A stretch of DNA of 64,000 bases from Daphnia pulex (taxonomy: Eukaryota; Arthropoda; Branchiopoda; Diplostraca; Daphniidae), in contig NC_060024.1 of NCBI RefSeq assembly GCF_021134715.1, positions 12,276,001 to 12,340,000 on the forward strand, written 5' to 3'. How positions within the stretch are numbered: the first letter of the stretch is position 1; every line of letters starts with the position of its first letter. The notes beneath the pieces are model-generated. The model worked only from the letters and a program-made list of their open reading frames with translations. It did no database searches and was not told where the DNA came from. A program made the translations under genes and the position numbers. Positions 1 through 15,012 of the stretch are shown here, piece after piece.

Positions 1-1840
1 TAAAAGGCGATTATGACCAGAAAGGGTCCAGCAGACACTCGAATGTTGTCAGATTCAGCGGCTCTTCTTTTTCATCGTGAGTTGTGTGTGTGTGTTCTTG
101 ATGGCGTGGAGCTCGTCCAGGTTCAATCATTTGAAGCGCCTCTCGGCGTCGTAAAAGACGATATCCCAAAGGATGGACACCACCACTTTTTAAAAAGTAC
201 GACGAAAAAAAGAAGAAATTCAACAAAACAGTTCATTTGAAAATAAACAATTGAAAGTCCAGTAAAATAAAAACGAGATGGAAAGAGAGAACAAAAAAAA
301 AAGGTATTCCCCCGTACTACTCCGGTTGCTGCTTTTTATACTCATGACCGCCGTGAAAATTGCGCGGACTCTTTTTTTTTTCTCCTCTTTTTTAAAAGGT
401 CGTTTGAGTCGTCTGTTTGCGTTTAGACGGTATACACACACACATATAGCGTCGAGTAATAATATCAAAATCGCTACGAGCTGCTTCTTCTTCTACGGCC
501 GTTGCGCCCGAAAGGGCAAATGTGTGTACGCACACACATCTTATCGTATTTGTTATTATTATATAAGAAAGAAAGAAGGAGGACTATTATAGCTAGGGCT
601 TATGTGACGACGTGTTTTCCTCCTCCTCCCCATTGCTGAATGTTTGTATGTATGTGTGTGTTTCTCCCATCGAGAGAGAAAGAGAGTGAAGAAAAAAAAG
701 AAGAAGTATACGGCCGCCTGTTACTGGCCTAAAGAGGCCATCAGGCCCCGTTTTTGATGGCTACTTGATTCTTCACCGGCCCCCATACCTGATGTCCGCC
801 ATATACACGAAATGGGAGCCCGTTTCGTATTTTTCTTTCCTCTTTTTTCTGTGTTGTTTCCGTCGTACAGAGAAAAGAAAGAAAAAACTTTCGACTCTTG
901 TCGCAGCTCGTATAATATATACCACGCCACCCCCAATCTTTTAGTAGTGGTAATAATAAGCTGGAACGACGCAAACAACACACACACACAACCTGGGTCT
1001 ATGTGTGTGTGTTGTATATGTCGGGTTCAAGGGCCGTGTGTGTGCTGTACACATCTAATAGTATCGGACTCGTGTGTGCTGTGTGTGTATAGATTGCTCA
1101 TCGTTATTGTTACACGCACGAAAAGCGAATCGAAAGTGCCATTACTATATCATGTTTCTAGTTCAGCAGTTTGTCCCGGGCTTAATCTTGACAATGTTTT
1201 TTCGTTTTTTTGTTGTTGTTGCAGAGAAATAAAAAAAGGTTAACTTTATTCCTTCATTGGGCTAATGGCTCGCGCTGTGTGCATTCCTTAAAAAATGTTA
1301 TGAATTGAAACAAAGTAAAAAAATTCAACGCCCACCGATCGAATTAATTTTGGTAAATAGTTTTGCATTTGTGGGTCCCGGCTCTGCCCGGTCTGGTCGC
1401 CCCTCCGGAAATGAAGATGGGGGAGTTATCGCCAGTTGAATAGACGTAATAATCATCCGAAGAAATGAAGAGAGAATAAGGAAGAATGGCCAGACGAGCT
1501 GTTGGAATGGCTTTTAGCTGCAATTGGTTGTTTTTTTGTATGTGGCCTTGCGTCTTCTTCTTCTTCTTCGGGCTGTTGCAGTTGGCTATAAACATGCATT
1601 TCCGTGTAACAAATGCGTGGCAGCGCTTGACAGGACGTAATTTTCTTGGCTCTTCCCTCCCCCGTGTTATTCCTCCTACCCACCTTATCTCCCCCCTTTT
1701 CTTCTTCTTCTTCCTTCTTTTCTTTTTCCCGTTTTTCTCACTAAGAATCCCACGGGCTATGCAAGTCTAGAAAAAGAAAAACGTAACATTTATCCGCGCA
1801 ACAGACACCGAAAAGGAGCCCCACTCTCTGATATCCCATG

Positions 1841-1864
1841 CACACACACACACACACACACACA
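1841..1864. repeat. (CA)12 microsatellite
   Basis: Uninterrupted CA dinucleotide repeat of 24 bases inside the inferred abd-A intron. Confidence 0.95.
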
Positions 1865-2552
1865 TAGATATAATAAGATGGGAAAAAAAGAATAGTACAG
1901 GAGCTCCTGACTTTGCGGCTATATATTCCTTATATAACTAATGTTCTTTTCTTTTTCGGGTTGGTGGTTATTCGTTCGTTTTTTTTCTTTTTCTCTTCGG
2001 GAAGTTTTGTGGATAGGAGACAGGCCCCCCCTCCATTGCTTTTGGGTTTCTTACACACAAGAAATATAGCGATAGACGGTAACGGGTTGGGCGCTGTGTC
2101 TGTGTGTCTATGCCGTGCATTTATTTCTTAATTAACAACTGTATTATATATCTAAGAGAGAGAGAGGCTTTTCTATACCGAGTATTTTTTTTTTCTTTTG
2201 AAAGGAAGAAGGGGGTGGCGCTTCTCTCTCTCCGTTTTCCAAATTTCACACGTCAGGAGAAGCACTTGTCTGGCGATGGAGGTTGAAAATTGTGTGGTAG
2301 AAGAAGTTGTTACTAAATAAAGAGAGTCGGCGGTTCGTTCATATTGGAGAAGGCCGCTTGGAGAAGAAGAAGAAATGAAAAAAGAGGTCGCTCGGTCGTT
2401 TTTCATAAAGTCAATTCCAATTTTCTGAAAGGCAAAAGGAAAAAGGTGACGGCCCAATCGGTGGGCCTCACATTTTCAAGGATTTATACACGAATAAGAA
2501 AAAATGGGATTTTTTCTTTTCTTTGAAAGTTACATAGTAGGGCGAGGTCTCT

Positions 2553-2575
2553 CACACACACACACACACACACAC
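2553..2575. repeat. (CA)n microsatellite
   Basis: Uninterrupted CA repeat of 23 bases in the inferred intron. Confidence 0.95.
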
Positions 2576-4098
2576 CTGGGAATATCTCCTGGACACACGT
2601 AAACCTGAACGAACTAGAAATTTTTTTAAAAAAAGGAGAACAAATTTTCTACTTGGCATACGGAATTAGATCGATGGCTGTTCTGGTCCCGTTTTTTCGG
2701 GGGCTACTTATATATCGACGGAAAAGATTTTTTTTTTTCTTTTAAAGGGATAACCAGCACGCGCCCTTAAGACATGCGTAACCGCCCCTGAACGCAGGGG
2801 ACATCAACCGGGGCAGATGTTTCGGTCCGAAGAAAATAATTTTGGTATTTTTTTTTTTTTTTCGAAATTCCGTCCGTCCGTCGCCATGTGAGGCGAAACT
2901 GTTGAGGAGGGAAAGAAAAAGAAAAAAAAAACGAGCCGATGATAATGGGAAAAGTCGTAAATCTGTCGGTTGCGGTTCCGATCCGATCGGGAGAAGAAAA
3001 GAAAGAAAAAAAGGCCTGGAGCCAATCAGATCTCTAGGAATCTTCTTCTTTGGAATAGAAGGAAGTAGAAGAAGAAGAAGAAGACGAAGAAGAGGCGGAG
3101 AGGGGTTAGACTCGTGAGCCACCTTGCCCGTAAAAACTGTAGGTAATAAATCACGCCGAGGTTTTTCTTCTTCTTCTATCTCAAAAAAATCCCGAAGAAG
3201 GAAAGAAAAAAGAAACTGGCTGGAACAACTCCCTCGGCGGTCATGCAGTAGAGTAGTAGAGCTCTCTCACACACTTTGGCTGCTGTAGCCCAAAGTTTTT
3301 TCTTCTTCTTCTTCTTGTTCTCTCGTCTCTGATGCTGCCATAAGAGGAGGGAGGGAGGGTTGGCAGGCGGAGAAAAAGGAGGAGGAGGGAGGTAGGGAGG
3401 GATATATATTATTATTATATAAGATAGTATATAGTGTACATGTATCTCTATATAGAAGTAGTACCTTTGGCGCGCAGCGTTTGATATAAACTAGCGGGGG
3501 CCAATGTTCTTTTCCTCATGTTTATGTGACGTGAAGAATCGGGAGGTTGTGAAGCAGGAGGCGGACGAATAGAAACAGCAGAACCTCTTCTTCTTCTCTT
3601 TTCTCTTTTATTTTATTTTATTTTATTTTTTTTTCAAAAGAAGAAGAAGAAAAAGAAGAAAACAGGATAACCTATGTATCTGGCGACCATCTTATTTCGT
3701 TTCAGCTTCACTCCCCTTATTCGTTCGTTCATTTCTTTTTCTATTCGAGAGAAGAAGAAGAAGAAGAAAAGCTGGGCCCCATTGAAGAGTAAAAGAGAGA
3801 GAGAGATGAAATGAAATGAAATAAAAAAAAGATGATCATCTCTCACGATTCAAACTGTTCAACATTTCGGGGGCCTATGCGATGATGATGGCCGTCGTTT
3901 TCGACCGTTCCGCCAGACACACACAAACACACACAGCACTCGCCAGTACACTTAGGACAAAACGGACGACGACCATAGAGTAGTAGTAGTAGTAGATAGA
4001 CCCGGCCGCCCGCCCGCCCTCCCGTCCATAACGCGTAACAGTCTAGTAGAGCGCCCATAAGAACAATAACATCAAGTCGACAACAGCCAAAATGGCCG

Positions 4099-4115
4099 AC
4101 ACACACACACACACA
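4099..4115. repeat. (AC)n microsatellite
   Basis: Short AC repeat of 17 bases directly after AATGGCCG. Confidence 0.9.
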
Positions 4116-7100
4116 AAACGGAAACTTGGACGGCTACTTCCTGCTGCCACTTGTCGTCTCGGAAAAACATTTCCCCCTCCTTTTTTATTTTTTAATTATT
4201 TATTACGGAATGGGTTTTGTTGTTATTGTTTTTTTTTTGTTTGCTTTTATTTTTAGCTGTGACGCTCATTATCATCTGGCACTCTCTGCGACAATGCCGT
4301 TTAAAAATAAAAAAAGTTGTTTTCAACCAAATTTAGAAACAAAACAAAAAACAACCAGTCTAGTGAAAGTCTTAACATGTTGGCTAAGAGCCCGATGGCT
4401 CCTTTGTTTGATTCGCCGTGATCGTTTGGACAAGTCTCGTAACTTTTCCCCCCGATGTTCCGCGCTCGGAATTTTCGCCCGTACCAGCGACGAATTGACT
4501 TTTAGGAGAAAGAAAGAAAGAAAAAACAAACGACAATCTCTTCATTTCTCTCGTTCGAAAGAGACAATTGCGTGTGTGTGTCTCTCCGGGAGTAGCAGTT
4601 ACACGCTCTAAGCAAATGACACAGTTTTTCTCTCTCTCTTAGAGTCGAGTGGTGCACGTCAATATATTTTCGTGTCTTGTGTATATATATGACACGGCGG
4701 GAGTGTTATTGCCTTGAAGTTTTGAACAAGAAGTTGAAGAAGAAATTCTCCTTTCACACTTTTTTGGTTGGTCTCGGCACTCACTGTGTGCTGGCCGTTC
4801 GTCCTTCTTCTATCCAATATGGCCGTGTGCTGCTCGCCTCTGTAGCTCAAGGAGCTCCGGGGCACCCAACCGCATTGAAGATTGCTTTTTTCTTCTTCTT
4901 CTTCTTCTTTCTATTCGTTTTTTTTTTTTTCTTTTTTCCCGACGTCCTTCCTTTTCTTATTCTTTTTCTCTCATTTTCCAACGTTTCGTACTCGGGGTCC
5001 GCCTGGCCCGCCCGCCAGTTTCATCTGCTTTATGTGACAGGGCCGGCTCTACGTAGAGAGAGAGTCTAGTCTAGTCTTACAAGAGAAAAGAAGGGGAAGA
5101 AGAAAGAGGAGGAGCCTAAACTAAATAGAACTGGGCCCACGCGCGCACACACGCTCCAACTCCCGCAAAGGGAGAAAAACAAAAAATGTAATATCGGGAT
5201 TCACCCTCTTCTTTTTTTTTTGGGGGCTCCATGGAGAATTATGGCGATCAATATGATTTCGCCCGTCCTTTTTTCTCTTTTTGGTCTCCCCCAACAACAA
5301 CTCGCGTCCCGACATTGGCCCCATCTCTTTTTATTTATTTTTTTCGCCCCCCTGAATTGTGTTACGTTATCTCTAACGGCGCTCCTCCTACTTTGGTCCG
5401 AGGGAATGAACAACTTTCGTTTGGGGGGGAGAGACGAGTGTCAAATGGCGCTGGATATTATTAGATCCGATGCAATGGCCAAATAAATATCCGATTCCTT
5501 CCGCTCAAATAATAGACGAAAATTGTTTGTTGTTTTTTCTTTCTTTCTTCGTGAAGGAAATAAACGACGACATTTTCGCCGCCATTCCGCGCAAACTCGG
5601 ATCTTTTTATTTTTGGTTCCTCTCCAGTCATCGATCGTCTTTTCTTTTCTGGGGCGGACTGGTTGAAATGCAGCAGATCCGGCAGATGGAGAAGACAAAA
5701 TCTGGGCTCTCGCTTCTTTGCTCATCCATCTGCTATTTCTTTTGATTTTCATTTTAAAAACAAAAAAGAAATTCGTTTCTTTTCTTTTTCCGCCCTTTTT
5801 TTGTTTTGTTGAACGCTGATGGCCGCCATCGGACTCGATTAAAAAGTCGCCTTTATTATTCTTTCCCCGGGGCTATATCCCTCCCTCGACAGCAGCCAAC
5901 AGAAAAAAAAAGAAAAAAATAAAAATAAAAAGCGTTTCTTGTTGTTGTTTCGATCGGGAATAAGAATGGCAGCGTGATTCGTGCCGAGAGAGACGTTGGC
6001 GTGTCGACAGGCCGTCGTCCAAATGTTGCGTGACCCGTCCATAGACACACACACACACATACACACTCTCCTTTCTTTCTTTCTATCTATCTATACAAGT
6101 AACTGCCCCAACTGCTACTACAACTACTTTTCTGTCCCGACTCTCTGTGTAATAGAACCATAGTCCGTGCAACTAACCCCGCCATCTCTCATTGGTCGTT
6201 GGCCATTTTCTCTATTCCGGGTAGAGAGGGAGGGACTCTATCACACAATCGAATCACCCGAAAACGACATCAACTATCCTTAACTTTGTTATATATTTTC
6301 AAACAAAAACAGGAAAAAAGAAAAAACCAGAAAGAAGAGAAAAAGAGAGAGAGAAAAATATAACTATTCTTCTTACGACACACATAAAAACCGAGCAATA
6401 TACACATACGCAATATAAAACGAAGAAGAAAAAAAAAACAATTGGTGGAGAGCGCTCCCTTTTAACAGCATCAACAAATAAGAAAAATAAATGAATAAAC
6501 AAGGCCCGTACCGTTTGATGATGACGGCCCCAGAGTCGCCCAGTACAGTAGTGCAGTAATAGTAGTAGTGTGCGCGCCCATGTCGATTTGAACTTTTTTT
6601 TGTGTTGATAATTGCTGGCGTTCACAGCTGTTGCTAAACACACACACTCACGGATAAATCCAAGATTTCTTCTGGTTCACTTGTTCACTCGGTGACATCG
6701 ACAACGAATCTGAGCTACCAGAAATTCCCTTTTTTTCGGATAGAAGTCACAAAAAAAAAAGTAAAATGCGTAATAAAAATCGGTGGTGGCTGTAGGCTGT
6801 TGTGACACGACGGCCAACCCTTCCGTATCAACAAACGGGTTACGCGTATCGAAGCGTGTTGGTTTCTGATTATATTTGATTCTTTCTTTCTTTTCTCCCA
6901 GAACTTTTTTTGGGTTTCAACTTTAAATAGATAACCCTTTACGGTACGTATATATTTTTTCTCCCCCCGAAAGGCCGAAGGAAAACGGATTTAGAAGAAG
7001 GAAGGAAGGACAGATGTAACATTTGGGAAGTTGCAGAGAGAGATGAGACTCTCTGACGGATGGGCAACTCTGAAAGAAGAAGGAGGGCAACCGGAGTGTT

Positions 7101-7215
7101 ATAGGGCGTGGGACGAAGGGTTATAAAGACGGACACAACTGGGCCATACGGAGGGGCCCGGCGGAGAGCCGGGCGGTGCAATATAGTTTTTTGTTTTGAG
7201 GCCGGGGGCCCTTCG

Positions 7216-7237
7216 TCTTCTTCTTCTTCTTCTTCTT
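7216..7237. repeat. (TTC)n trinucleotide tract
   Basis: About seven TTC units. It is one of dozens of TTC/GAA tracts outside the central block; such tracts create long but meaningless Ser/Phe/Leu/Lys/Glu/Arg-rich open frames. Confidence 0.95.
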
Positions 7238-8161
7238 TCTTGTATATAGTGTGTCATATAAAATGCGGAGGCTGCGAAAGGGACCTCGGAAGAAAAGAGG
7301 TTTTTTATTTTATAACAGCACGCCAAAGGTTGTAAAATGCAATTGCAAAGGGTTACTCCTAAGAAGAAGAAGAAGGGTGCTGTACTCTTCTTTTTTCTTT
7401 AATACTTTTGGAAATGTTTTATATAAGAGAAAAGAAGGGGCTTTTGTGTAACTTTTTTCGGGTTTTCTGACCGACCCCCCCCCCCTTTTTTTCTTCCTCT
7501 GAGGGACTATTGGGAAAAAAAACAAATTTTTCTTATCTCATATAAAAAGGGGTGAGCTACTCTGGGGATGGACAGAAAAAGTGTCGGGTCATTCAAGTCC
7601 CTTTTTTTTCTAGACCTTCCATACGCAATACTTTTTATTTTCCGACTGGGTTGAAGGATACGCAACCCTTTGGCCTAGCGAGTTCATCGGCCTATATTAT
7701 ATTGGTTCTTTCAAGGGGGTTGCATCATAAACCAATAAAAGAAAATCGCGCTTTCTTATTTCTGGAAGAAGAAGAAGTTCCGAAGGTTGTAAAAAGGGTT
7801 GAAAATAACCCCCTCTCTTCTAACCTCTTTCTTGACCGTTTCCCTGGCTTTTACTTTTTATTAGTATTATTTGTTGCTGTGTTGTAGCGCATAGTTCACC
7901 CCCCGAGAAAAAATAAAAATTTCCAGCCGAGATTTTGGGACCGGTTGGAACAGTTGGTTCTGGCGACTGATATCGTCCAGTGTGTCGCTTGGCATTTGCA
8001 CCGACGTGTGTGTTTGTACGTTGTATAGTTGAGCAGTGGAACACAATTATTATCGCCGATTGGTGGTGTTTGACAATCGTCGCCCGTTTTCCGTCGTGTG
8101 TGAGTGCCTGTTTTATTGAAAGTGTGTTACTCCCGTCAAACTCCCGAAAGTGTCGTCGTTC

Positions 8162-8188
8162 GCCCATTTTCGATAGCCGAAAACGGGC
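8162..8188. other. Short hairpin in intron
   Basis: The 11-base arms GCCCATTTTCG and CGAAAACGGGC pair with one mismatch around a 5-base loop. It lies in a more complex, less repetitive part of the intron, just upstream of a TAGGCCTA motif. No known role. Confidence 0.4.
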
Positions 8189-9074
8189 CGACGCGCGCAA
8201 TCGCCGATATATATATAGGCCTATATCTCTTCGCCTTTTTTTGTGGTGTGTGTGTGGCGGCCATTTGCATCGGATTGGTGTTGGAGCGATGGAAACTGAA
8301 AGGGTAAAAATATAAAATAAAAAATGCCATGGAGAGAGAGAAACAATTCCGTCTAATCAAAATTGGCCGTTAAAAAGTGGTAAAGATAAGGTCAAATAGC
8401 CGCCGTTGCAGTAGCAATCAAAGTTGAGTGTTCATTCCGCGTTGAGAAAAAGAGGAGCGAGCGCTCATTATGTGCGCATTTTTTCGGTTTGCTTTAGACT
8501 CTCTTTGGGTTGTGTCTTTTCTCTGGTCGTGGCCCAGGCTTCTCTTCTTCCATCATCTCCTTTTCTCTCTCTAGTCTCTCTCCTTGTATAAATATGAAAT
8601 TGGTAAATATTATATTCAATTGCGGGGATGTAAAAAAATATAAAAGAAGAAATCTTTAAAAAAAAGGAGAAAATGTTTGGAGAACAGAACAACAACAAAA
8701 AAATTAAAAATGGGGAAAAAATAAAGGCGAATAAAAAAGATTTCAATGGAAATAATCATCATGGCTCAAGTATTCATTTAAAATTCCCACCGGCAAAGTT
8801 CCCCCTTTTTTTTCTTGAATTTTTTTTTTTTATTTTTTGTTATTTCTCAAAGAAAAAGGACGGGAAACCGACGCCGCCGACGTCGCCGCACTATAAAAGA
8901 ATGGCACTTTAATATATAGATATTCCACCGAAAAAAAAAGAAAAAAAAACTTCTCTCACTTCTTTATAAAACTTTCCCGACGACAACGGCCTTTTATGAA
9001 ATGATATTCCATTTTATACTTGTACACACACACATCCTCTTTTTATTAATATGGCATATACTGTACTATACAGC

Positions 9075-9093
9075 GCAGCGCAAGTTGCGCTGC
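9075..9093. other. Perfect 19-bp odd palindrome
   Basis: GCAGCGCAA and TTGCGCTGC flank a single G, giving nine perfect pairs. It could be a dyad binding site or a cruciform-prone sequence. No known family assigned. Confidence 0.45.
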
Positions 9094-9290
9094 TGATGTT
9101 GTGTTCTACTCTTGCGTGCATTATAGTTTGTTGTAGGTATTACAAACGTGAAACTATTATTGTTTCGCGTCTATAATATTGTCTGTAGACTGCGTGGGTT
9201 GCATGGGTTCTTCGCTCGACCTTTTACTTCCCTCTTAACTCTTTTTATTTTTATGATTAGAGTTTGCTGTTGGCCAATCGGCCACATAGT

Positions 9291-9313
9291 ATTATTATTA
9301 TTATTATTATTAT
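9291..9313. repeat. (ATT)n microsatellite
   Basis: 23 bases of uninterrupted ATT repeat in the inferred intron. Confidence 0.95.
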
Positions 9314-11648
9314 CAAAAGTCGTTAAATAGACTTTTTGTTTTTGGTTCTTTTTGTTTGGCGTCCAAGTCCGCCGAAAACAACCGCGCCGTATAGACTGTG
9401 TGCTGTGCTGTGCTGGTCTGTGGCTGTGGCCGGCCAGTCTATCCAAGTTGTTATAGATATATAGTTATAGTTTGTTGGACTATATCTATCTATAGAGAGA
9501 TAAAGCCCGGCGATGTGTATTATACGGTTCTATAAGAGTTTTGGGTGTTTGTGTGTGTCTGTGTGTAGAACGGGAGGGGGAATCGCGCGCTATTCAAACT
9601 GACTTTATTAGCCCGTGGGTGTTTTGAGGCTTCTTATAGATATAAAGTAGATTGCACACTCGGTGTATAGTTTTGGACTTGTCGGCCGTTTTTGTTTTTT
9701 CTTTCCAGAATAAAGAAGCTCAAAGGCCGGCGTTGTTCTATACAGCGCCGTGTGTAATAACGAGGGCTCTTGCGGTAATTTCAGCACACTATACACACAA
9801 GTCGAGTTTCTTTCTTTTAGAAGAAGAAGAAGACCAACATTTCTATCCTATATATCCTCGTGTTGGCTTCTTCCTGATGCTAGAAAGAAGATAAGTATAT
9901 AGGCACCGACGGATTTTTGTTTTTTGTCTGTACAATTTTCTTCATTTCTTATTTCCTTCTTGAAAAGTTAAAAAGAAAAGAAAGAAAAAAAAAAAGTATT
10001 TTCTGTCCTCCCACCCGCTGGTTGGCAAGAAACCGCGAAGAAGTCGTCATCATTATTATGCTACTATACTACATACAACGTTTCATGGAATATTTCTTCT
10101 TTTTCTTCTTTTTCTTTTTTCGGTTTATATAATAATGAGCTTTCGGTCCTGCTTCATCGATGAGCTCCAATGCGCTCAGGGTCTGTTTCAACACGCTATA
10201 CGGCGACCAAAAAGCCGTCGGGGTTCTTTTCTTCTTTTCTTTTTCTTCTTCTTCTTCTTCTTCGTGATCTATTCACGCCGCACAGCCTAAAAAACAAAAC
10301 AAAAAAACCAACAACAGGCGCCTAAGCCAAAAGGCGCAGACAGGACGTCGCCGTCTTCCGTGGCGTAGTCCATCATTTTCTTTGAGCTACAAGAAGAAGA
10401 AGAAGTTTGCGTGTTTCCAGGGCCCCCCCTTTAACACTCATGCGCACTCTTTTTTTTCTTTTCTTTCCCGTCTCTTGTTTGTGCGCTCTTTAATGGATCC
10501 CAAAGTATAGAGCGTTGAGTTATTCATGTGCACCAAAAGAAAAAGAAAAAAAAAAACGCAACATGCACATGACCAGCCAACCAAACGAACAAGTTTTGAG
10601 AAAGTCTTCCGACATTGGTCCCGCATATATTTAGGAGGCCCCGAAAAAAGAAAGAAAGAAAATTTTAGTTTTTTTTTTTTCGTTTCTTGCTTGTTACCCC
10701 CCTTTATTATATTATATATTTTTTCGTTACTATGTACGCGTAACTATAGAGAGAGAGTCTATACTATCACATAGTTTAAACATTGAGAGTATAGACTGTA
10801 CGCCCACCAAGTTATTTTTCTTTTTCGTAATTATACGACGCGGTGCTTCTTTTTGATGCAATTCTCGACGTCAAAATTTCGCTCTCTCTTATTACAAATG
10901 ATTAGATTCCATCTGTGTTAGGCCTAAAGAATTGTGTTGGCTGAAAATCGCCGGTATACGACGGCCATCTTTTTCTTCTTGTAGAATGGAATTCTTCGAT
11001 TGCTCCTTGCTCTGTGTGTCTTTGAGGCTCTTATTTGTCGATGTTGCTTTCAAGGGACTTTCTTACATCCTCTTGACTATATGTGCGGGGGGAACGTATC
11101 AAATAAATCACGAGCCGGAAAATAACAAAAACAGCAAAGATATATAGTAGACTACTACGAAGGGTAGAACCATTTGCTGGTGGAAGAGCAATCTCTTTTT
11201 CTTGCTGGCTTGTGAGTTTTTCTTAGCCCCCGAAAAAAAGATATACGAGGCAACAGCGGCTATCAAATTAGTTTCTTTTCGGGAGTAAAGCAGCAGCAGC
11301 AGCAGCTACTACCCCCAGTTGTATGTTTGAAGAAGCCAAAAAAAAAAAAAAGAGGAGGATCGCCTTTCTGTGGCTGTCAGCAGTCGTGCCGTCAATTCAC
11401 GTGATTGAATGTTGTATTATATGTTGTGCTGTAGGCCTATATACATACGCAATAGGGCATTTCCAGAATGTCCAACCGATCCGCACTGCTGGAATAAATA
11501 TTGTGTAATCGGAGAAACATGCTACCGAGATAATCGTGTTTGCTGGACGCATTTCGGTGTCGATTACTCAAAGCCTATTTTAACTTGAAAAAGAAAAATG
11601 AGTTAAGAAGTAAAAATTAAGTGCTATGGATTTTCGCCCTTTTTTTTT

Positions 11649-11661
11649 GGGGGGGGGGGGG
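11649..11661. repeat. G13 homopolymer
   Basis: Thirteen consecutive G after a T run, in the inferred intron. Confidence 0.95.
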
Positions 11662-12364
11662 AAGAGGAGTTGCTGGGTGGACGCCATTTTGGATTTAGGC
11701 CTAGACATATTTATCTAACTGTCTGGCGGCTGTTGAATGTTTTAGGCCTCTATCTCTCTCAACGCTTTGAAGAAATTTTTGAAAATGTTGTTTCGTTTGT
11801 AAGGGATCACGCGTTTTTTTTTCCGGAGGGAGGAAGAAAAATTTATTTCCGTGTAAGCCGACGGCATCCGGCCGGACGAGAATAGCAACACGCCAAGCGC
11901 GGAGGCAGATATTATACAAGTCTTGACTTTGAGCAACTTAAATCCTGCCTATATAGTAACCGATGGATTTATTAAAAAACAAGAGTCGGCCCGTCGATAT
12001 ATAGTCCGCGAGCGTCCGCTGGCTTATTTCGTTACAGTATTAACTTTGTGTGTCCGGGCTTTTCCCAACCGAGAGAAAACAAATTGAAAACATTCCTAAT
12101 AAACCACATCACATGCGCCGAAAAACCAATAAGGTGTGGACCCCCAAAAAGAAGCTGCCATTTCTTTCCTTATCCTCATTAGATCGAAAATTGAACAGAC
12201 CATCTTTCTTCTTCTTCTTCTTCTTTTTCATCTTTGCATGCGAGAAATGCGTTCATTTCCCAAGGTGAAATGTGTCGGCGTCGATATAAGATGGAGCTGG
12301 CCCTTCTCTATACTATCCTATATAGTATATCTATCCATCCAATAAAGGAGCTCACGGAGGATAA

Positions 12365-12382
12365 AGAAGAAGAAGAAGAAGA
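12365..12382. repeat. (GAA)n tract
   Basis: Six AAG/GAA units, typical of the window's purine-rich microsatellites. Confidence 0.9.
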
Positions 12383-13162
12383 GGATGTATAATTCACAAG
12401 AGTTAGTTAGGGATAGTCTTATAGGCTATACGGGACGAGCTGGAACCGCCTAAAAGTGGCCGTTGAACTGCATCAATCCAAATGTTACTACCTTGAAAAT
12501 AGCGCTATTCAAAGTGAGTCAATATTGAAGTGAGGCCGTTGGGCGCCGCCTTCTGCAGAGCCACACGGCGGAAAGGAAAAAAAAAAAATACAAAACGAAC
12601 GAACGAAACGAAAAAATGAAGCGGTGGTGGTGGTGCGCGGCGTGTGCAATTTTCATAAATTTCCCGACTCGTAAATTACAAACCAGCCCAGCCAACGGAG
12701 AGCGGGGCTTTAGATATAATATATATAAATATATCTTTCTCTAGTGTTGCAGTGCGCACAGGGCAGGGCACAGTTGTTTGGTTTTCTTTTTTTTTGAATG
12801 CCGTGCGAGTTTTCCCATTCGACTCGATTGTATATTTAACATGTCACGCAACTATTGTGCGCCTTATTTTGAAAGGGGGAAAAAAGAAAAATACTTGAAC
12901 GGCCCCGTGAGTTTTGCAGACACAGCCGATAATAACAAAACAACGTTGCGCCATACATCACTAAACAGCCGGGGAACAATTCTCTTTTTTTTTTTTTCTT
13001 TTTTCTCCCGTGTAATCATCCAAGTTCGTATGTATAAGAAGTATACAGAACCTCGGAAACTAGAGAGAAAAATAGTCTACGACATTCATAACTTTTGGGA
13101 CCTTGTGAATGTGTTAGGCCTCAAAATATCAGACAAATGTGTATTTATAGATCTGTGCTGAT

Positions 13163-13175
13163 GGGGGGGGGGGGG
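13163..13175. repeat. G13 homopolymer
   Basis: A second run of thirteen G in the inferred intron. Confidence 0.95.
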
Positions 13176-14469
13176 CACGTGGTTTGTTGCATGTCTTTGC
13201 CGCATTGTCAAAATTAGAAAAAGTGAAAATTTGTTTGGTCTTCTTCTTTTATTTTTGCGCCGTTGGAGAAAATAGGCAATTTATTTTATTTGTAGTTTTT
13301 ACTTTTATCTTCATGGCTACTGCCATACCATCACCGTAGCTATAATACTTACTATACTAGAGCAATACACCCAATTTCGACTCACACATTTCATTTCTCC
13401 CCCTTTTTCTTCTTCTTCTGATTCCTCCGCTTCTTTTTTTCTTTCCGACTCCTGCCCATCTGGGAGAAGAAACAATCGAATAACGTCGGCTCCCTTGCTC
13501 ACTACATGTTAAGGTTTCTACTATAAATATATATTTTCCCTTTGACTCTTGTGTGTGTGTCTTATATGCCTTAAATCCCACCCACCCCAAAGTCGCTGGG
13601 TTGAGGGGGGAAAAGGAGCGAGGCAATTCCACGAGCAATGTGCTCTTCTCTGATAGGCTGCCAACAAGAGAGTGAGGGGGGGAAACAGGGTAAAAAAAAG
13701 GGAGGGAGAACTACTACTACTACTACCCCCAGCCAGCCAAAGAAAAGAAGAAGAAGAAGAATTACGACATGAAAGGTCTTCCTGACTTTTTCTCTCTCTC
13801 CGGCTGGCATGTTACGTACGATACCGCAGGGGATTGTATGTGTCTGTGTGTCTAAAAAGAGAAGTTGAAAAAAAGAAGAAGAAGGGGGGAAGAAGATGAA
13901 CACAAGTTTTCTTCTTCTTCTTCTTTCTGAAAAGAATTATATAAGATGGCTAACACAGCTACACAGCACACACACTGTATTTTGGTTAGTCCCTAGACAG
14001 GAAGCCGCTGTTGCCGTCTGTAATTGCACGCTCGAGGAGAGAAACCGAAGGAATACATTTCTCTAATAGTAGATATTGTAAGATTACATCGTATATACCT
14101 CTCAGTCTAATACAAGTGCGCACACGTTTTTCTCTCTTTCTCTCTCTCGACTTTGTAATCATTTTTGGTGTGTTTCCATCCCCGAAAAGTTTTGGCCCCT
14201 TTTTTCCCGAGTTGGAAAAAGAAGAAGGGTGTTTTCTTATTATAATGATGAGGTGGAGTAATGCATAATTCGCCTGGCTCTTTTTTTTTTTAACTCTCCA
14301 GCGGATAGGAGACCTCGCTCCTCCCTTTTTACCCGTCGATGATTTATCTCCGTTAATTACAGTTTTGACCGAGACCATACATAATGCCCGGCCTGCTGGC
14401 TCTCGTATTATGTATCTCTTGATTATTTATGTGCAGAGTAGAGAGAGAGAGAGCTACTCTGGATGCTAA

Positions 14470-15012
<543 letters not shown>

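Noticed and set aside
10756..10797. 10-bp inverted repeat AGTCTATACT / AGTATAGACT
   Set aside because: Too short, in AT/GA-rich sequence, with a 22-base loop; such pairs are expected by chance in 64 kb.
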